Shown here: positions 47,352-59,502 of the stretch, piece after piece | Layout: each line of letters begins with the position of its first letter | Numbering within the stretch: the first letter of the stretch is position 1 | NCBI GenBank assembly: GCA_015039365.1 | Contig: WION01000131.1 | Span: forward strand, 62,001-126,000 | Source of the DNA: Amanita rubescens | Lineage: Eukaryota; Basidiomycota; Agaricomycetes; Agaricales; Amanitaceae | DNA: 64,000 nucleotides | Direction of reading: 5' to 3' | Program-made: the position numbers and the translations under genes | Notes under the pieces: model-generated | The model's database searches: none | The model's input: only the letters and a program-made list of their open reading frames with translations | What the model was told of the DNA's origin: nothing

Positions 47352-49088
47352 TCAAGCATAATATGCACGAAAATCCCAAGCCCAACTGTATGCGGGCTTC
47401 TGATCGGCGTCTGCCGGCTTGTGTTCATTAATACGGTCTGCCGTCAGCTTCGCGATTCTCAAGAACAACGTTCCGTCCAGGTTACCAGCACCGGGGAACT
47501 CGGTAGCGCTGAGTCTCGGATCATTCAATCCCTTGAGTCCGTACAACTGGGCATAATGCACCAACGCGCGTTGCAGTTTCGCCACATGCTCTTCTGGATG
47601 AACAATAGCCGATTGCAAAATGGGAAACCAAGGGTTGGCTGGGCTCGTATTAGGCAGCTCCTTCTGCTTGGCTTGTGCAAATCTGTCGATGTCGATTTGA
47701 GCTCTGCCTCTTCCGATCCACCAGGCCAACGAGACAGCAAAGTGAGAACGCAAAAGCAGCGTTTGAGAAGATAGTTGGAGCTTCGGTGCGAGGGAGAAAA
47801 GGAACAAGGATGATGTGACAATATGCAGACTGGATGCGCCGTTAGACGACTCTACAGCCCAGTGAGGGCGCAATGACTTACGTCACGAAATCAGCGTTTA
47901 GAGTTTGGTCCTCCGTCCATCCTGATAACCCGTAAAGGACGGTATACGTCCACGCCAACTCTTCAAGGTTGTCTTCCAGCTCCTTTTTATTTCGTTCCGT
48001 AGCTCCCATGTGCATATCCAAGGACCACTGCCCCGCATACTCGCTAATCAGTCTGCTAAAGTTCTTCATCACGTCTGGATATGTCTTGAATAGATTAGAC
48101 TGCCTGAATCCATCGAACCGTGCATCGTTTGAGATCCGTGCTAGAACTGATAAGGCGTGCAACTTGGTTTCTTTGGGCCTCGAAGGCTCCGACAAGTTGA
48201 ACTTTTCCAACAGGCCCCGTATGTGCGATGCGAGGGTCTCGAATATCTCTGCGCTTCCTTCAGTACCAGCGAATCCGTGAGGAAGAGGGATATGGGTTGT
48301 AATGTCATACAGGCACCGTTGAAAGAACACCGGCGTCAACAAAGCTTCAGATTCGTTATGATGCACTGCAGCCTGCGCAAGACCTGTTATATTGTGGATG
48401 CATTAGATTCTTCCTCTTCCCCGAAAATGATACAACTACCTTCCGCGACCAGGCCAGGGATGTTAAATTCAATCCCATAACCTATGAGAATCAGGGGGTG
48501 GAAGATCAACGCAAGACAACGGCTTAGCATCGCAGGATGCTCTCCAGCGTGACTGAAGTTACAGTCAAACGAGAACACGTATTCTTCAAGTGCGGCTATG
48601 GCACCTCGCTCTCTCACAACTTGAGAAAAGAAGTCGGAATAAGCTCGGAAATAACTTATTTGAAAGTGGGTTATTATCACTATCTTATCGTCGGAATAGA
48701 GAAGAACTCACTTGTCATCGCCGAGGTGTGCCCTCCAATTAGAGTGTGTTATTTCTCCTGGTGATTTTATAGCCGGTAACTGGTGGGACGAATCTTCTGC
48801 GTATGCGTGCTCTAGAGCTATTTCATTTGCTCCAAGTGGCCAGAGAGCAAGGGCGTGGAGCGTCGCATGGCTTTGGATCATGAATCAGAAGTCGCGAATG
48901 AAGTACAAAATGTACTTGTGAAATTTCGTCTCTCTGTTAAAGTAGCAATGCCATTTCTCGTGGCTATCCTTCAGGATATTGACCAGTGTCGCGCTCGTTT
49001 GAGGGTCTGTCCCGGGCAATATGGTGGGAGACACCGATGATCGCTCTGGGCGAGGCGCGGGAAATAGGTCCGAGTTGCATTCCATCAC
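47352..49088 (-). CDS. Questin-oxidase-like protein (DUF4243 family)
   Basis: Member of the questin oxidase-like family, whose characterised relatives in Aspergillus (GedK, AflY) open an anthraquinone ring by Baeyer-Villiger-type oxidation without a standard flavin motif. Five exons: MECNSDLFPAPRPERS; LVNILKDSHEKWHCYFN; HALALWPLGANEIALEHAYA, then EITHSNWRAHLGDD; YFRAYSDFFSQVVRERGAIA, ALEEYVFSFDCN, LSRCLALIFHPLILIGYGIE, FNIPGLVAEG; LAQAAVHHNESEALLTPVFF; and IVTSSLFLFSLAP, FAVSLAWWIGRGRAQIDID. The HALALWPLGA, HPLI..GYG.EF and WRxHLGD blocks are the diagnostic parts. No polyketide synthase is nearby, so the substrate is open; many basidiomycetes have such genes alone. Confidence 0.82.
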
Positions 49089-50513
49089 TGAAGATTGAGT
49101 TTCACTCTGGGGAATACGATATTTCGCATTCTCAAAGGGCCCACTAATTTATATATGGCGCGACTTGTAACGATCGAATTCAAAAGATTCCCGTATGGTC
49201 TCGACATGTCTCAGTTTCGTCGCTATTGTTGATGTTGAGGTGGAGACGCGAAACGTCACGCGCCCTGTACGGTGAGGCTATTGCAAATACCTCCAGCGTT
49301 TTACCAAACGCTCCTGCGATCTTCACATTCGGGCCCGTTGGCAGATTATGTCGCGCTTTCTGTCCATTCTATGATTTGGCCTGTCTGTTCTGACCACACG
49401 ATCTGTAATCTCGTACAAGAGACGAACGAAATCAGGAATTCGAGAGACGAGGTATTCCGCGATCTGTAGAGTTAATGCTTCCTGAGGGAAGAACATTCCC
49501 AACGCTGTAGCGCCACTGACGAAAGTTGGATTGGTAGAGTAGATTGAGATGCAGGTGGGCTTGTGGAAACACACCGTGCGAACTTCTAGATCACGTATGC
49601 AAAAGACCTCTCACCTGCGCAAGTGGTGATCTAGCTGACGCGGCGGCGGCCTGCTTTCTATATATCATATCTTACCAGTGGATATCCTTGTGTCTTTCCA
49701 ACTGCTGCTCAAGACTCCTTGCTTTCCCTCTATGCTTAGGCCCCATTTCCCTCTCGAAGTTTTGACAGACGCTGCTTTAGAATCTTCTTCGATCTTGATC
49801 GACGGCTTGGTTTTATGGCTCGGAGCAAGGGCTGGAGATTACCTCTCTTCGCACTCTAGTCATCTACGCGCCGACGAATTCATGGGCAAGGGAGCCTGAG
49901 GCGGCCCGAGGGAATCACGCGTTAAATGGAGGAAGACAGCGGCAAATATCGTACAAGGGTGACGTTCGGAGTTTGGCAAAATCATTACTAAGGAAGAGGT
50001 TCGCAAGCAGCTTGGATGTGTCGAGCACGCCAACCATGAACAGGGAATGAATGATCAGACGTGCTTAGGATACGTTTCCTTTTAGACCTCGATGTCGCCT
50101 CTTCCTCTTCATACGCAAATACAGCCTTATGACTCTCATATCCGGAGAGGCGAGTCTTCGATAATGTGATAAGTTCCCCAGGCCCATGCCCAAGTAATGG
50201 TGACGGTGAAAACTAGTACCATTTTTGCGTGTTCCAATTGACATTAAATAACATGCTGCTCAGCCTTGATGCATGATGAACGAAAATTAAATCTCATCCG
50301 AGTCAACTTGTAGTTGATAGCAAACCCTCTACTTTAGCACCAAAGTAAAGTCGTTCATTCAAGCTATCAATCGGATAAGATTACAAATATCAGGATATCG
50401 CAAATCCAACACGAGTTTCGTAAAACGATCCGGAATTCATCTTTAGGATACCTAAAATCCTCCAAATCATCCATTCGAACGGTGGTCTGTGCTTTGATAT
50501 GAAAATTGGATAG
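49089..50513. other. Intergenic, unresolved
   Basis: Holds the 5' flank of the questin-oxidase-like gene and about 1.3 kb with small frames on both strands at 49270-49900. The antisense pair at 49323-49574 reads protein-like in places (LQIAEYLVSRIPDFVRLLYE) but has no partner exons that I can find. Nothing is called. Confidence 0.35.
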
Positions 50514-53510
50514 TTAGGCATCCATAAAGCGCTTTCGCTCCTCATAATAGTCATCCTCATTCCACACAAGTAATTCCGAAGGCGTTAAAGGGCCGTTGTC
50601 ATCTCCTGTGTTTTGCACCCAGTGATCAGTAACCAAATTGAATTAAGAAATAGATAAACGAAAAACGGTGCGCACCATCCCATTCCACTGAAGCAACGGG
50701 CAAGTCCAGGAAATCAAAGATATCGGGTGAGTCTGGAGCAAATCCAAAAATTTCGTGCAAGATGCGCAGATCTGTTTCAAGCACGGCGTTCTGTGCCCTC
50801 AAGAAGAGTCTCGACTGACGAGGTTCGCCCAGTCCCAATACGAGCATGTCAGCCGGGCTGAGACGTTGCAGCCCTTCAGAATCCATTGCCCAGAACCACG
50901 GTATTTCAAACGCGTTTTCAACGTCCTGGAGGTTCTGAACAAAGAAATAGACTGCCTTTGGAGCTTGGAAGGACAATGGCGTAGAGAAGCAGCTCTGAAA
51001 GAAGATGTCGCACTTCACGCGTGTCACTAATCAGCGCATCTCATTACACCGTCATCTCCCCCTATTTTAAGTTGGCTTGCATACCTAGTGCCATCATGTG
51101 CTCCGAGAAACTGCTGCACTTCGATTTGATTTGGGACATGATTATTTTGCTTTGGGCTATCCACATCAAGTGATACAGTGGGGGAGCATCAAATTGTGAA
51201 GAACAGCAGATATGGGCGTGGATTCGGTCAGTAGAAACTTTATGGGGTATTGTAAAACTTTAGGAGGTCAATAGTGATTGAACCAATAGTCGCGTTCTGA
51301 ACTTACCGTGTCCAAGAGGCATTCCCAACAGTTATGCGAGACATTCTAATGTCCATGTTCCGTCCAATCGGTGAAAAATAATTCCATCCGTGCCATGTAA
51401 AGCGACATTCACGGTTGAAAGTCAGTCGTGTGGCCCTGACATACCTCATTGGAGAGATCAACATCAATGGACTTTGTGCAGGAAAAAGAAATTGCCATCT
51501 CTTTTTGACCAAAGTGGCATAAATCGCAAGCAAAGATGCCTTTTTGTCGATATAATGGCCATTGGGTATAGTTCTGTGGGATACTAATGCAGTCTGGATC
51601 GCTTCCACGGCATGGAAGGAAAGCTTTGGAATGAAGTAAATTGAGGAGAACCCTGCCAGTTCACAAGGGATGCGTGGAGCTTCCTAAGTGCAAAAACATC
51701 TATGTTATAGAAAATGAGATGTGGTTGACCAAGGAACGCACGATGGATACTTGTAAATGCTGAGAATCGTCCAAATAGAAATGACAGGTGCAATTACTAA
51801 AAGAAACGTAGTCACCCGGCAGCACATGGTAACCCATAGAGTTTGTAGGCAGCAAGCTGTTGAATGCACATTTTTCAATGGATTGACCATCCTGTGCCAG
51901 GAAATCACAAGGAAAGTCATGAAGCCGAAGCTCTTGTATCAAGTAGGAAAAAGCAGCCTTAAGGCAGGAGGTTCAGACCAAAATTTGCGGATGCTGTGAT
52001 ACTAACCTGGCATTCCGCATACTGTATATATGTGGGGTTATTGATTGCTGATAAGTGACATGACGACATACGATCTGGAATAGTCGATACCACTGGTCTC
52101 GTGACTGCGGACACATAATCAAACCAGCTTGCTTGAGTCTTTTAAGGTCTCCATATGAGTGTCAGATGCAAGCTGTCAATCCGAAGTTTAGAAGAGATCG
52201 TATCCCCATGAAATACAAGTGTAGGAACTTTTCTCGATAAACAAATCCCAAAAAGCTGAAGAACATATGGATATCTTGATGTATCAGTGAGAATATATGG
52301 TCTTGGCCGATGATTATGACAAGACTTGCCGAAAATTGTGATCCAAAATCACCTTAACATCGTCCTTAAAAGACTACAATAATATGACCTCCAAATTGTT
52401 ATCAAAGCTAAGCTTGCAATGGTACTCACTTGCCAAGCGGATTTTCCTTTGTATGTTCTAGCAGTCATGATCTGATCTTGAATACGAGCAGTGTATTCCT
52501 CCACTACATCCTGTTCATGTCCATCGTCCAGCCGGAAGCTTTGATATCTCTTCCATGGCACACTGATAGCTCGAATATCACCATATTTAAGGGCTCTGTA
52601 CTGTTGCATGTCAGCCGGGATGGCAATGTGGACGACGATAAGCGTACATCCGAGAAATCAAAATCATCTATTATCCCTGGCGACGCCTGCTCAGTGATTG
52701 CATGGCCTTGGATTGTCTATAAATGGCGTTGTTAGCATCATATGGAGTGGGAAATGGCATACTACATATTGGTTACCGTGAATCTCTGTGATCGTTGATC
52801 CCATAATTGTGATATCCCTAGAGTTTGAGAATATACCAGTCGACGATGTTAATGGTGAAGAATGTGACAATGCCTGCCATATCTTTTGTTAAAACATTTA
52901 TAGTCAATTTTCAACATTGGTACCTGGAGATCGCTACGCAGGCACCTGACTCTGAATTGGTACGAAGATAGAACAGTTTGGTACGCCTTCGCTCCCTGAG
53001 AGCGCTTCCCAAATATCTGCTCCATTTCGGATTGCATGGATGATATAATACTAATTGTTTACGGTCAGCAAGCCTGAATACCCGGAGCGGCGACTATACT
53101 GACCAGAGGAAATTATCGCATATTCTTTTATATTTCTCAGTCGCTGACTCATGTTCTCTTGCATACCGAACAACCGACTCGATAAGGCTTCCGATCTCAT
53201 TAGTGATCACATAAAACTCGTCCCTATTTTTTTTCATTCCCTTTGAAGAAGTTACCGCCAATAAGCATGTTACGCACGCAGAACAAGTAGTCAAACTCGC
53301 CTGAAGCCGTTCCAGCATTCGCGTAAAAATGTCCGCGACGCCTTTGATAGATGGAACATGTTCAAGGTCATCAGCCATCGCGGCGCATCTTGCAATGTCC
53401 AGAGCGCTCCAGACCCAATCGTCAGGAGTTGATCCAGACGCTGTTGAAGGCGCATCTCGCTTGGAAGGCGTACGAACGACTCTGACTTTGCCACTTCTGA
53501 CGAAGGGCAT
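50514..53510 (-). CDS. MLKL-type helical N-terminus plus kinase-N-lobe-like region, multi-exon
   Basis: At least ten exons. The N-terminus (MPFVRSGKVRVVRTPSKRD) is followed by a helical region: WSALDIARCAAMADDLEHVP, SIKGVADIFTRMLERLQ, GMKKNRDEFYVITNEIGSLI, ESVVRYAREHE and MQSEMEQIFGKRSQGAKAYQ. This is the pattern of the four-helix MLKL_NTD-like/adaptor domain of many Agaricomycete NLR-like proteins. A short NSRDITIMGSTITEIHGNQY motif follows. The next part (KYGDIRAISVPWKRYQSF, EEYTARIQDQIMTARTYKG) and LQLFGICLSRKVPTLVFHGD look like kinase strands 1-5, but there is no P-loop Lys pair or catalytic loop. The C-terminal part is of unknown kind (VYFFVQNLQDVENAFEIPWF) and ends RKRFMDA. An intron at 53241-53300 uses a GC donor. 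An upstream ATG at 53567 is also open. Exon joins between 51000 and 52300 are not settled. Confidence 0.55.
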
Positions 53511-54246
53511 GGTAGCAACAGTTTGAGCGCTCAAAGCGGCGCTACAGGCATGCCACTCGGAGGGCAAGGCGTATTTATGCAGAGTTGGCAGTTTCCATAC
53601 GACGAAACTTGGGAACTACCTCCGCTCATGGTCCGTTGGAACACTCGGGGCGTCACGGTTTCCTTGTTGTGATAGCAAAGATATCTCATGCAAAGCTTCG
53701 GGGCCTCTTTTGGCTTGAAAATGCCTCGGAGTCACTCTGCCAACAGTCATCGGAGGTAGAGGAGATCGCAATGATGGATCCCAGGTCGCGGGGGAAATAG
53801 TTGCGCTACCATCGGCGTCACAACCACTTCAGTAACAGAATGAGCAAAAATACACCATGGCGCGCCTATAAGTAGTCACTTGTTCAAATACAGTAACGTG
53901 CGAATTTGTTCTCCTTGTCCGCTCCGAAGATCTGACCAGTGAAACGCACCGCTAAACTCTATTGGCGTATACTCCGATAACATCTGAATTAGATAAAGAC
54001 ATGGCAGCGTTGAGCGTGAGTGAAACTTTGTCTTACATGCTATGACTGCTCAGTGAATGATCAATCAACAGTTCAAGCTGATGACAAGCCCGACCCCGAC
54101 AGTCCATATCTGTTGCCTACCCCGGCTTCCAAACCGCCATTGGCTTCTCGGCTGGCCGATCACTATGAATGAAGAGTGATGGTACCAGTGCGAGATGATC
54201 GATGACATGCTCACGGTGTAAATAAGCACAAACTTTGACCACCTCG
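53511..54246. promoter_or_regulatory. Divergent intergenic region, with a possible tiny exon pair
   Basis: Between the MLKL-like gene and GPI13. A segment at about 54074-54171 reads QADDKPDPDSPYLLPTPASK in a protein-like way and ends HYE before a stop. An ATG with a GTGAGT donor lies at 54001-54017, but the phases do not fit, so no gene is called. Confidence 0.35.
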
Positions 54247-57200
54247 ATGCTGCAGCTCACATGGGTCTTCGCAGTGCACATCATTGGCATTTATCTTTTC
54301 ACTCGCGGTTTTCTCTTATCTCGTCTTTCTCTGTCAGATTACTCCTCTTGTAATCTTTCCAACTGCACTCTCACTCCTACTCACAACCGCGTAGTCTTTC
54401 TCATCATTGATTCACTGCGTTTCGACTTTGTTTCTCCAGACCCACCACTTCCTGCTTCTCCAAACCACCACAATGTACTCAACCTCCCTAGACAACTCAC
54501 TGAAAAACAGCCCACACGCTCATTTATCTTCAATGCGTACGCGGATCCACCAACCACAACACTACAGCGCATCAAGGGCCTGACGACTGGCTCCCTCCCA
54601 ACTTTCGTAGACATGGGAAACAACTTTGGAGGCTCTTCTATAATGGAAGACTCTATATTGAAGCAAATGAGGCTTGCAGGAAAAACAGTGAGGTTGACTT
54701 TTAATATTCCTTCGACAAAACATTCTAACAGAATTCCTGAGGCAAGTCGGCGGCTTTCATGGGCGACGATACGTGGATGTCTGTTTTTCCAGATGCGTTC
54801 CATCCCAACATGACATTCCCATACGACTCTTTCAACGTAGAAGACCTTCACACCGTCGACCAAGGTGTTATAACCCACCTCTTCCCGCTACTGGAAGACC
54901 CATCCAAACCCTTCGACATTCTGATAGGTCACTTTCTGGGCGTAGACCATGTCGGTCATAGAGTCGGTCCAGACCATCCCAGTATGAAAGCTAAACTGCG
55001 GCAAATGAACGATGTTCTACAACGTGTCGTGGACAAACTGGACGACGACACTTTATTGGTCGTTCTCGGTGACCATGGCATGGATCGCTCCGGAGATCAC
55101 GGCGGAGATGGCGAACTAGAGACTTCAGCAGCGCTTTGGATATACAGCAAAGGTCCAGCGTTAACTTCAGCTACTTCCACACCTCCTTCTGGGTTGCTTC
55201 AGTACAAAACATTCCCAGGGAGTGCGACGCGTCATCGTTCCATCCAACAGATAGACATATTACCAACGATTTCGCTTCTTCTCGGACTGCCTATTCCATT
55301 CAACAACCTAGGTTCTGTCATACCCGAAATTTTTTGGCGTACCGGTAACGGCGGCGACTTGAAGCGCGCCTTGGAACTCAACGTTGACCAAGTCAGGAGA
55401 TACCTAGACACATACCGCTCCAGCCCGTCTGGCGGAGAACTCGATGATTCCTGGGATCATATCCAAAACGCGTATGATGCGATTCAATCAGTTTCGCATC
55501 TCAAAGACGCACAGTTGGTCGCTCTTAATAACTTTAACCGCGTTGCTCTCGGAGTCTGTCGAGCTATGTGGGCGCAATTCAATCCAATGCTTATGGGCTT
55601 TGGACTAGCAGTTCTATCCATCGGAATACTCTCAGCTTGGTTTGTATATGCGGCATTATCAAAAGCTCGAAACGACTGGCAAAACTGGGTCAAGGTGCAT
55701 ATGCCTCGCTGTATTCAGTTCGCTAGCGCCGGCGCCGTCATAGGCTTAGTCGCTCACTACTCTGTTTCCACCTATACCCCTGGAATCCGAGTATTCGATT
55801 GGGTTCTATGCTTTGCCTCCCTCGGTTCTTGTCTCGCGTTCATCGTCACTTGTCCCTTCCCACCAGTGACACTCAAGTCTTTCCCCAGTCCTTCTCGCCC
55901 TTCACACAGCAGCCTTCTTCTCCAACTCATTCACATTCTGGGAAGATAGAATAGTGCCTTTCATGCTTGCCACCGCCGTCCTTGCCAATTTCGCCCACCG
56001 TGGTATCACCGCTCCCACCTCCCATCTTCGTCGGCGGATTCTGGGATTCTCAGGCTCTCTTCTTGGTATGCGTACGGTTAATCTCCATCAGTACAGTATG
56101 CAGAGAAGAACAACAACCGTACTGCCATATGACATTCTTCGCCTCGTCTTCCTTACCTTCACCACCCACTCTTGTTCTCATCCTCGCTCTCCCAATCGGC
56201 AGGCATCGTCATACCATTGGTAATCCAACGCATACTGCGAATAACAAAGTCAGATGTAGGCGTTGCCGGCACAATTTTGCAAGTCATCGTCCGTCCTTCG
56301 TTGATAGCCGGTTCTCTCTTCTGGTACGCCGAATGGGCTGATTCGACGCACGTGCTGGGTGCGGGGAACTGATAAAGATTTCTTGGCTGCGGTTTTGAGG
56401 ATGGATTAGATCCTTATTGGCCATATTCGCAATGGGATGGCCGATCTTTGCTGGTCTTTTACTTTGGTGGCGTATCCCGTTGTGTCTCCAGATTGAAGTG
56501 AACGAGGGATCCTGGATCTAAACCGAAAACGCCAGGTTACGGTTCTTGGGTTTGCCAACGCGTTCGGATCGCCGTATTTGTTATTTTGGACGATTTTTCT
56601 TTGTGTGGTGTATGTGAGCGTGCAGTTGAGCGCGCAGGTCGTGTTGGGGCTCGCGACGGTGGCTTTGCTGGCGTATTTGGAAATAGTGGATAGCGTGAGG
56701 GACGCGAGGGTTATAGACGTTGCGTTTGCGACCTGGCGCACCTTCCTCTGTCTTGAATACCCCTTCCACTTCCACTATCCCCTAGCTCGCCAGAAACAAG
56801 CGCAGCAATCCGAACAGCAACTCAACTCCGATTCTCCGATATTGTACCCATCTCACTTCTCGGTCTTCTTACCTTTTACGCAACTGGCCACCAAGCAACC
56901 GTGTCGAGTATACAATGGAAAGCGGCGTTCTTGCTGACCGAAACGGTCAAGTATCCTTGGTCGCCGTTGACCGTCGCCAGCAACTTTTTGGGACCTGTGG
57001 CTGTGTTTGCGGGTTTGGGCGTTCCTTTGGTTGCGGTGTGGAATAGAGCTCCAGGTTATGTCCCAGGACGCCTCTCAGAATCAAAACCGGAAAGAGGAGG
57101 CTGCTGCGTACGATGCGCAGGTGAAAGCGGACAGTACGCTCGCTGGGCTAGGGCGTGATGATTTACTTTGGAATGCTCTTGCTTGGTGCGGCTATGAGTG

Positions 57201-57373
57201 CTGCGATACTGAGGCGGCATCTCATGGTGTGGAAAGTGTTTGCGCCGAGGTTTATGGCGGCTGCGGTGCACCTTTTGGTCGTGGATGTGGGTGTGCTGGT
57301 GGGTGTTGGTGTCGGCGTTGCGAGAATCGCAAAGAAGGTTGGGGAGGTGTTCAAGGGGATGGTGAGGACATGA
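54247..57373 (+). pseudogene. GPI13: GPI ethanolamine phosphate transferase 3 (GPI13/PIG-O), frame broken in 3' half
   Basis: ER membrane enzyme that adds ethanolamine phosphate to the third mannose of the GPI anchor, the point of protein attachment. The catalytic half is clear: a signal anchor (LTWVFAVHIIGIYLFTRGF), VVFLIIDSLRFDF, PTTTLQRIKGLTTGSLPTF (nucleophile Thr), FGGSSIMED; then an intron to FMGDDTWMSVFPDAFHPN, HFLGVDHVGHRVGPDHPSM and VLGDHGMDRSGDHGG (metal ligands). From about 55.9 kb the multi-helix part goes on recognisably (FTFWEDRIVPFMLA, CREEQQPYCHMTFFASS, LFWYAEWADSTHVLG, LLLWWRIPLCLQIEVN, GHQATVSSIQWKAAFLL, MLLLGAAMSAAILRRHLMVW), but each piece lies in another frame and most gaps are too short for an intron. 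Either the gene is decayed or this stretch of the assembly holds indels. The gene is essential in yeast, so an intact copy should exist. Confidence 0.8.
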
Positions 57374-57448
57374 CGGGCGTGTATGGACACTTTCACATGG
57401 ACGTCAAAAAGTGACATGTATCCTATATGCGAAAATGTATATGATACA

Positions 57449-59502
57449 TTAATTTCTGCGATTAATAACTATTTGCTTATCGCCATCCGTTTCCAATGGC
57501 CAGAAAGTTGCACCGATGCCTGGGACCTCACAAGGGTCAATCAGATTCCCATCAGCGAGAACTGTTGCAACCCCGCGGGACGTCTTCATTTGTATTTCGT
57601 ATTTCTGTCCAATCTTGAAGCTAAAGACCTTTGAGACCTTTGCTATATGCGAGGATACGGCATCTCTAGTCCTGAGCGCGACAGGAGCGTGGTCGATGAT
57701 GCTATGGTTCCTATACACTCTCGCTTCGATAATGATCCCGTCCTTTTGCAACCGGTTTTCGATGAAGATACCCTCGGCGATAACGTCATTTTCGTCGGCC
57801 GTTCTGGTGAGTTTCCCTTTCCCGTCTCTTTTGCCCTGTACCCAATCACCATGATACGTCGTACCATCGCAATACGCGGCGATTCCAACGCCGTGCGGCA
57901 ATTTCGCATGAACGCTGCCAATGTAGCGCCAACCTTCATCTCGATTCATCAATACGCCCCATCCTTCTTGGCCCAAGATGTTCCACCTCAATTCCCGAAT
58001 ATACCCTCTACTTCCCGAAATCCCAAATGTGACAAATGCAGCTTGCATTGTTTTTGCTGTGGTTTCGACTGCGGTCCGTAAGGTCTGACTATCATCGAGC
58101 TTGAGAAAGTCATCGATTATGAGGGGGTCCATAAACAAGGAGTAGTAGACCGTTGGAATGGTGGATCCATCATCCCTCGTCATTGGATTACCCCCTTGCC
58201 ACTTCCTGACGGCGCTAGCGTAGAGACGGTACATATTGAAGAGAGGGATGGTCCCCACCACATGAGGGATAAGAACCAAGGCGATAGTCGCACCATCGGG
58301 TCTGTTCATTTCTCCGCGCAAGTGCGTTACATTCGTCAACTTGAATTGGTGGTCGTCCGCCGCACGTTTTTTCTCCAGCAAATCCTCGAATGTAGCCCAG
58401 TCGATCTTGTATCGTTCCTCCTCCGTGTCAAAACGAGGTTGATTACATCTTATGAAATCGTCAGCGGTCTTGTTGTCGGAATTACTGCGGTAAGCATCTA
58501 AGAATCGACGTAATGCGGAACGCGCGTTGATGACAATCGAATCTACTTGGTTTTTCCGCTTTCGACATTCCGCTAATAGGGTCGGGAAAAGAGACTTGTA
58601 GTTATTCTCCAGCTGATCCAGAATGTACCTGCGATCGATCTGTAGATTGACGATACGATTGTAAAAGTCTATAATAGCCTTCAAATCGGCATCTTCCAGC
58701 TCCCGAAAGTTGGTGACGACATTGACCTTGTTGAAGCGGCTGAGGGGAGTCAGGATGATGTCGCAGGGTACACCCTGAGAACCGATTAATTTGGGAGATC
58801 TTCTGATCAGGTCGATCAAGTCGGTTGGTTTAGTGGGCAGCGGATCCCTGAAATTTGAAATCGGACACATAATTGACGTTGACGTTATAATCGTCGATCC
58901 TTGATTTCTGTTCGGAGGAAAGTTCAGCTTCCACTTTGGTACTGAAGGCTTTGGCCATATCCTTGAACGCTTCGAGGTTAAACGTTCCTTTTTTTTTCGT
59001 CTGCGAGTCCTCGGCGCTAATCCTCTCTGTGATATTCCCGACCGCATTTCCACCATACGTGATGCCAGTGACGACATGAGTGGCACCGATGTATTCAATT
59101 TCATCTTCGTCAAGCCTAACGGCATCATGGAGACCCTGCGTATCGAGGTATCTGTGTTCCGTCCGAATGCGTGCTACTGCAGCTACGGTCGTCGAATGGA
59201 TAGAATCTTTGCTTCGGTCAAGATACGAGCCGTACGCGCCAATGGGAATGGCCCCGGACAAAATGGACACCGAAATCCGACGGGGACACCTGCAGTGTAT
59301 TTGCTCTATCCTCGAGGCTTCTGACTTCCTTGTATTCGAAGTCTGTACTTCTTTTAGGAATTGTCTTGATTGTTGCGGTGGCTTTTTCAGTGTCAAACAA
59401 GAATTCGTTCTGAAAGGTAGATGCAGTTGCATCGTAGAGTTGGCCTAACTGAACAGGCCTTGCCAATGCTTTAATTTCGAGTTGTTGTTTGCTCTGATCC
59501 AT
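57449..59502 (-). CDS. SNTX-like/MORN protein, copy 1, with two frame breaks
   Basis: Starts MDQSKQQLEIKALARPVQLG at 59502. The first 210 residues match the N-terminal domain of the stonustoxin (SNTX) family, which belongs to the MACPF/cholesterol-dependent-cytolysin superfold: LGQLYDATAS, SILSGAIPIGAYGSYLDR and the signature GATHVVTGITYGGNAVG. A helical middle (ADLKAIIDFYNRIVNLQ) and an alpha/beta part with ATIALVLIPHVVG follow. The C-terminal third has MORN-type repeats (WRYIGSVHAKLPHGVGIA, YHGDWVQGKRDGKGKL) and a beta-rich tail ending VINRRN. The frame changes near 59.27 kb (at a run of C) and near 58.85 kb (at a run of G), with no usable intron. It is thus a young pseudogene or carries sequence errors. 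No signal peptide is present, so an intracellular protein is expected. Paralogue of 60707-62719. Confidence 0.7.

Noticed and set aside
53585..53800. 71-codon plus-strand frame upstream of the MLKL-like gene
   Set aside because: No domain and it lies in the promoter area of a minus-strand gene.
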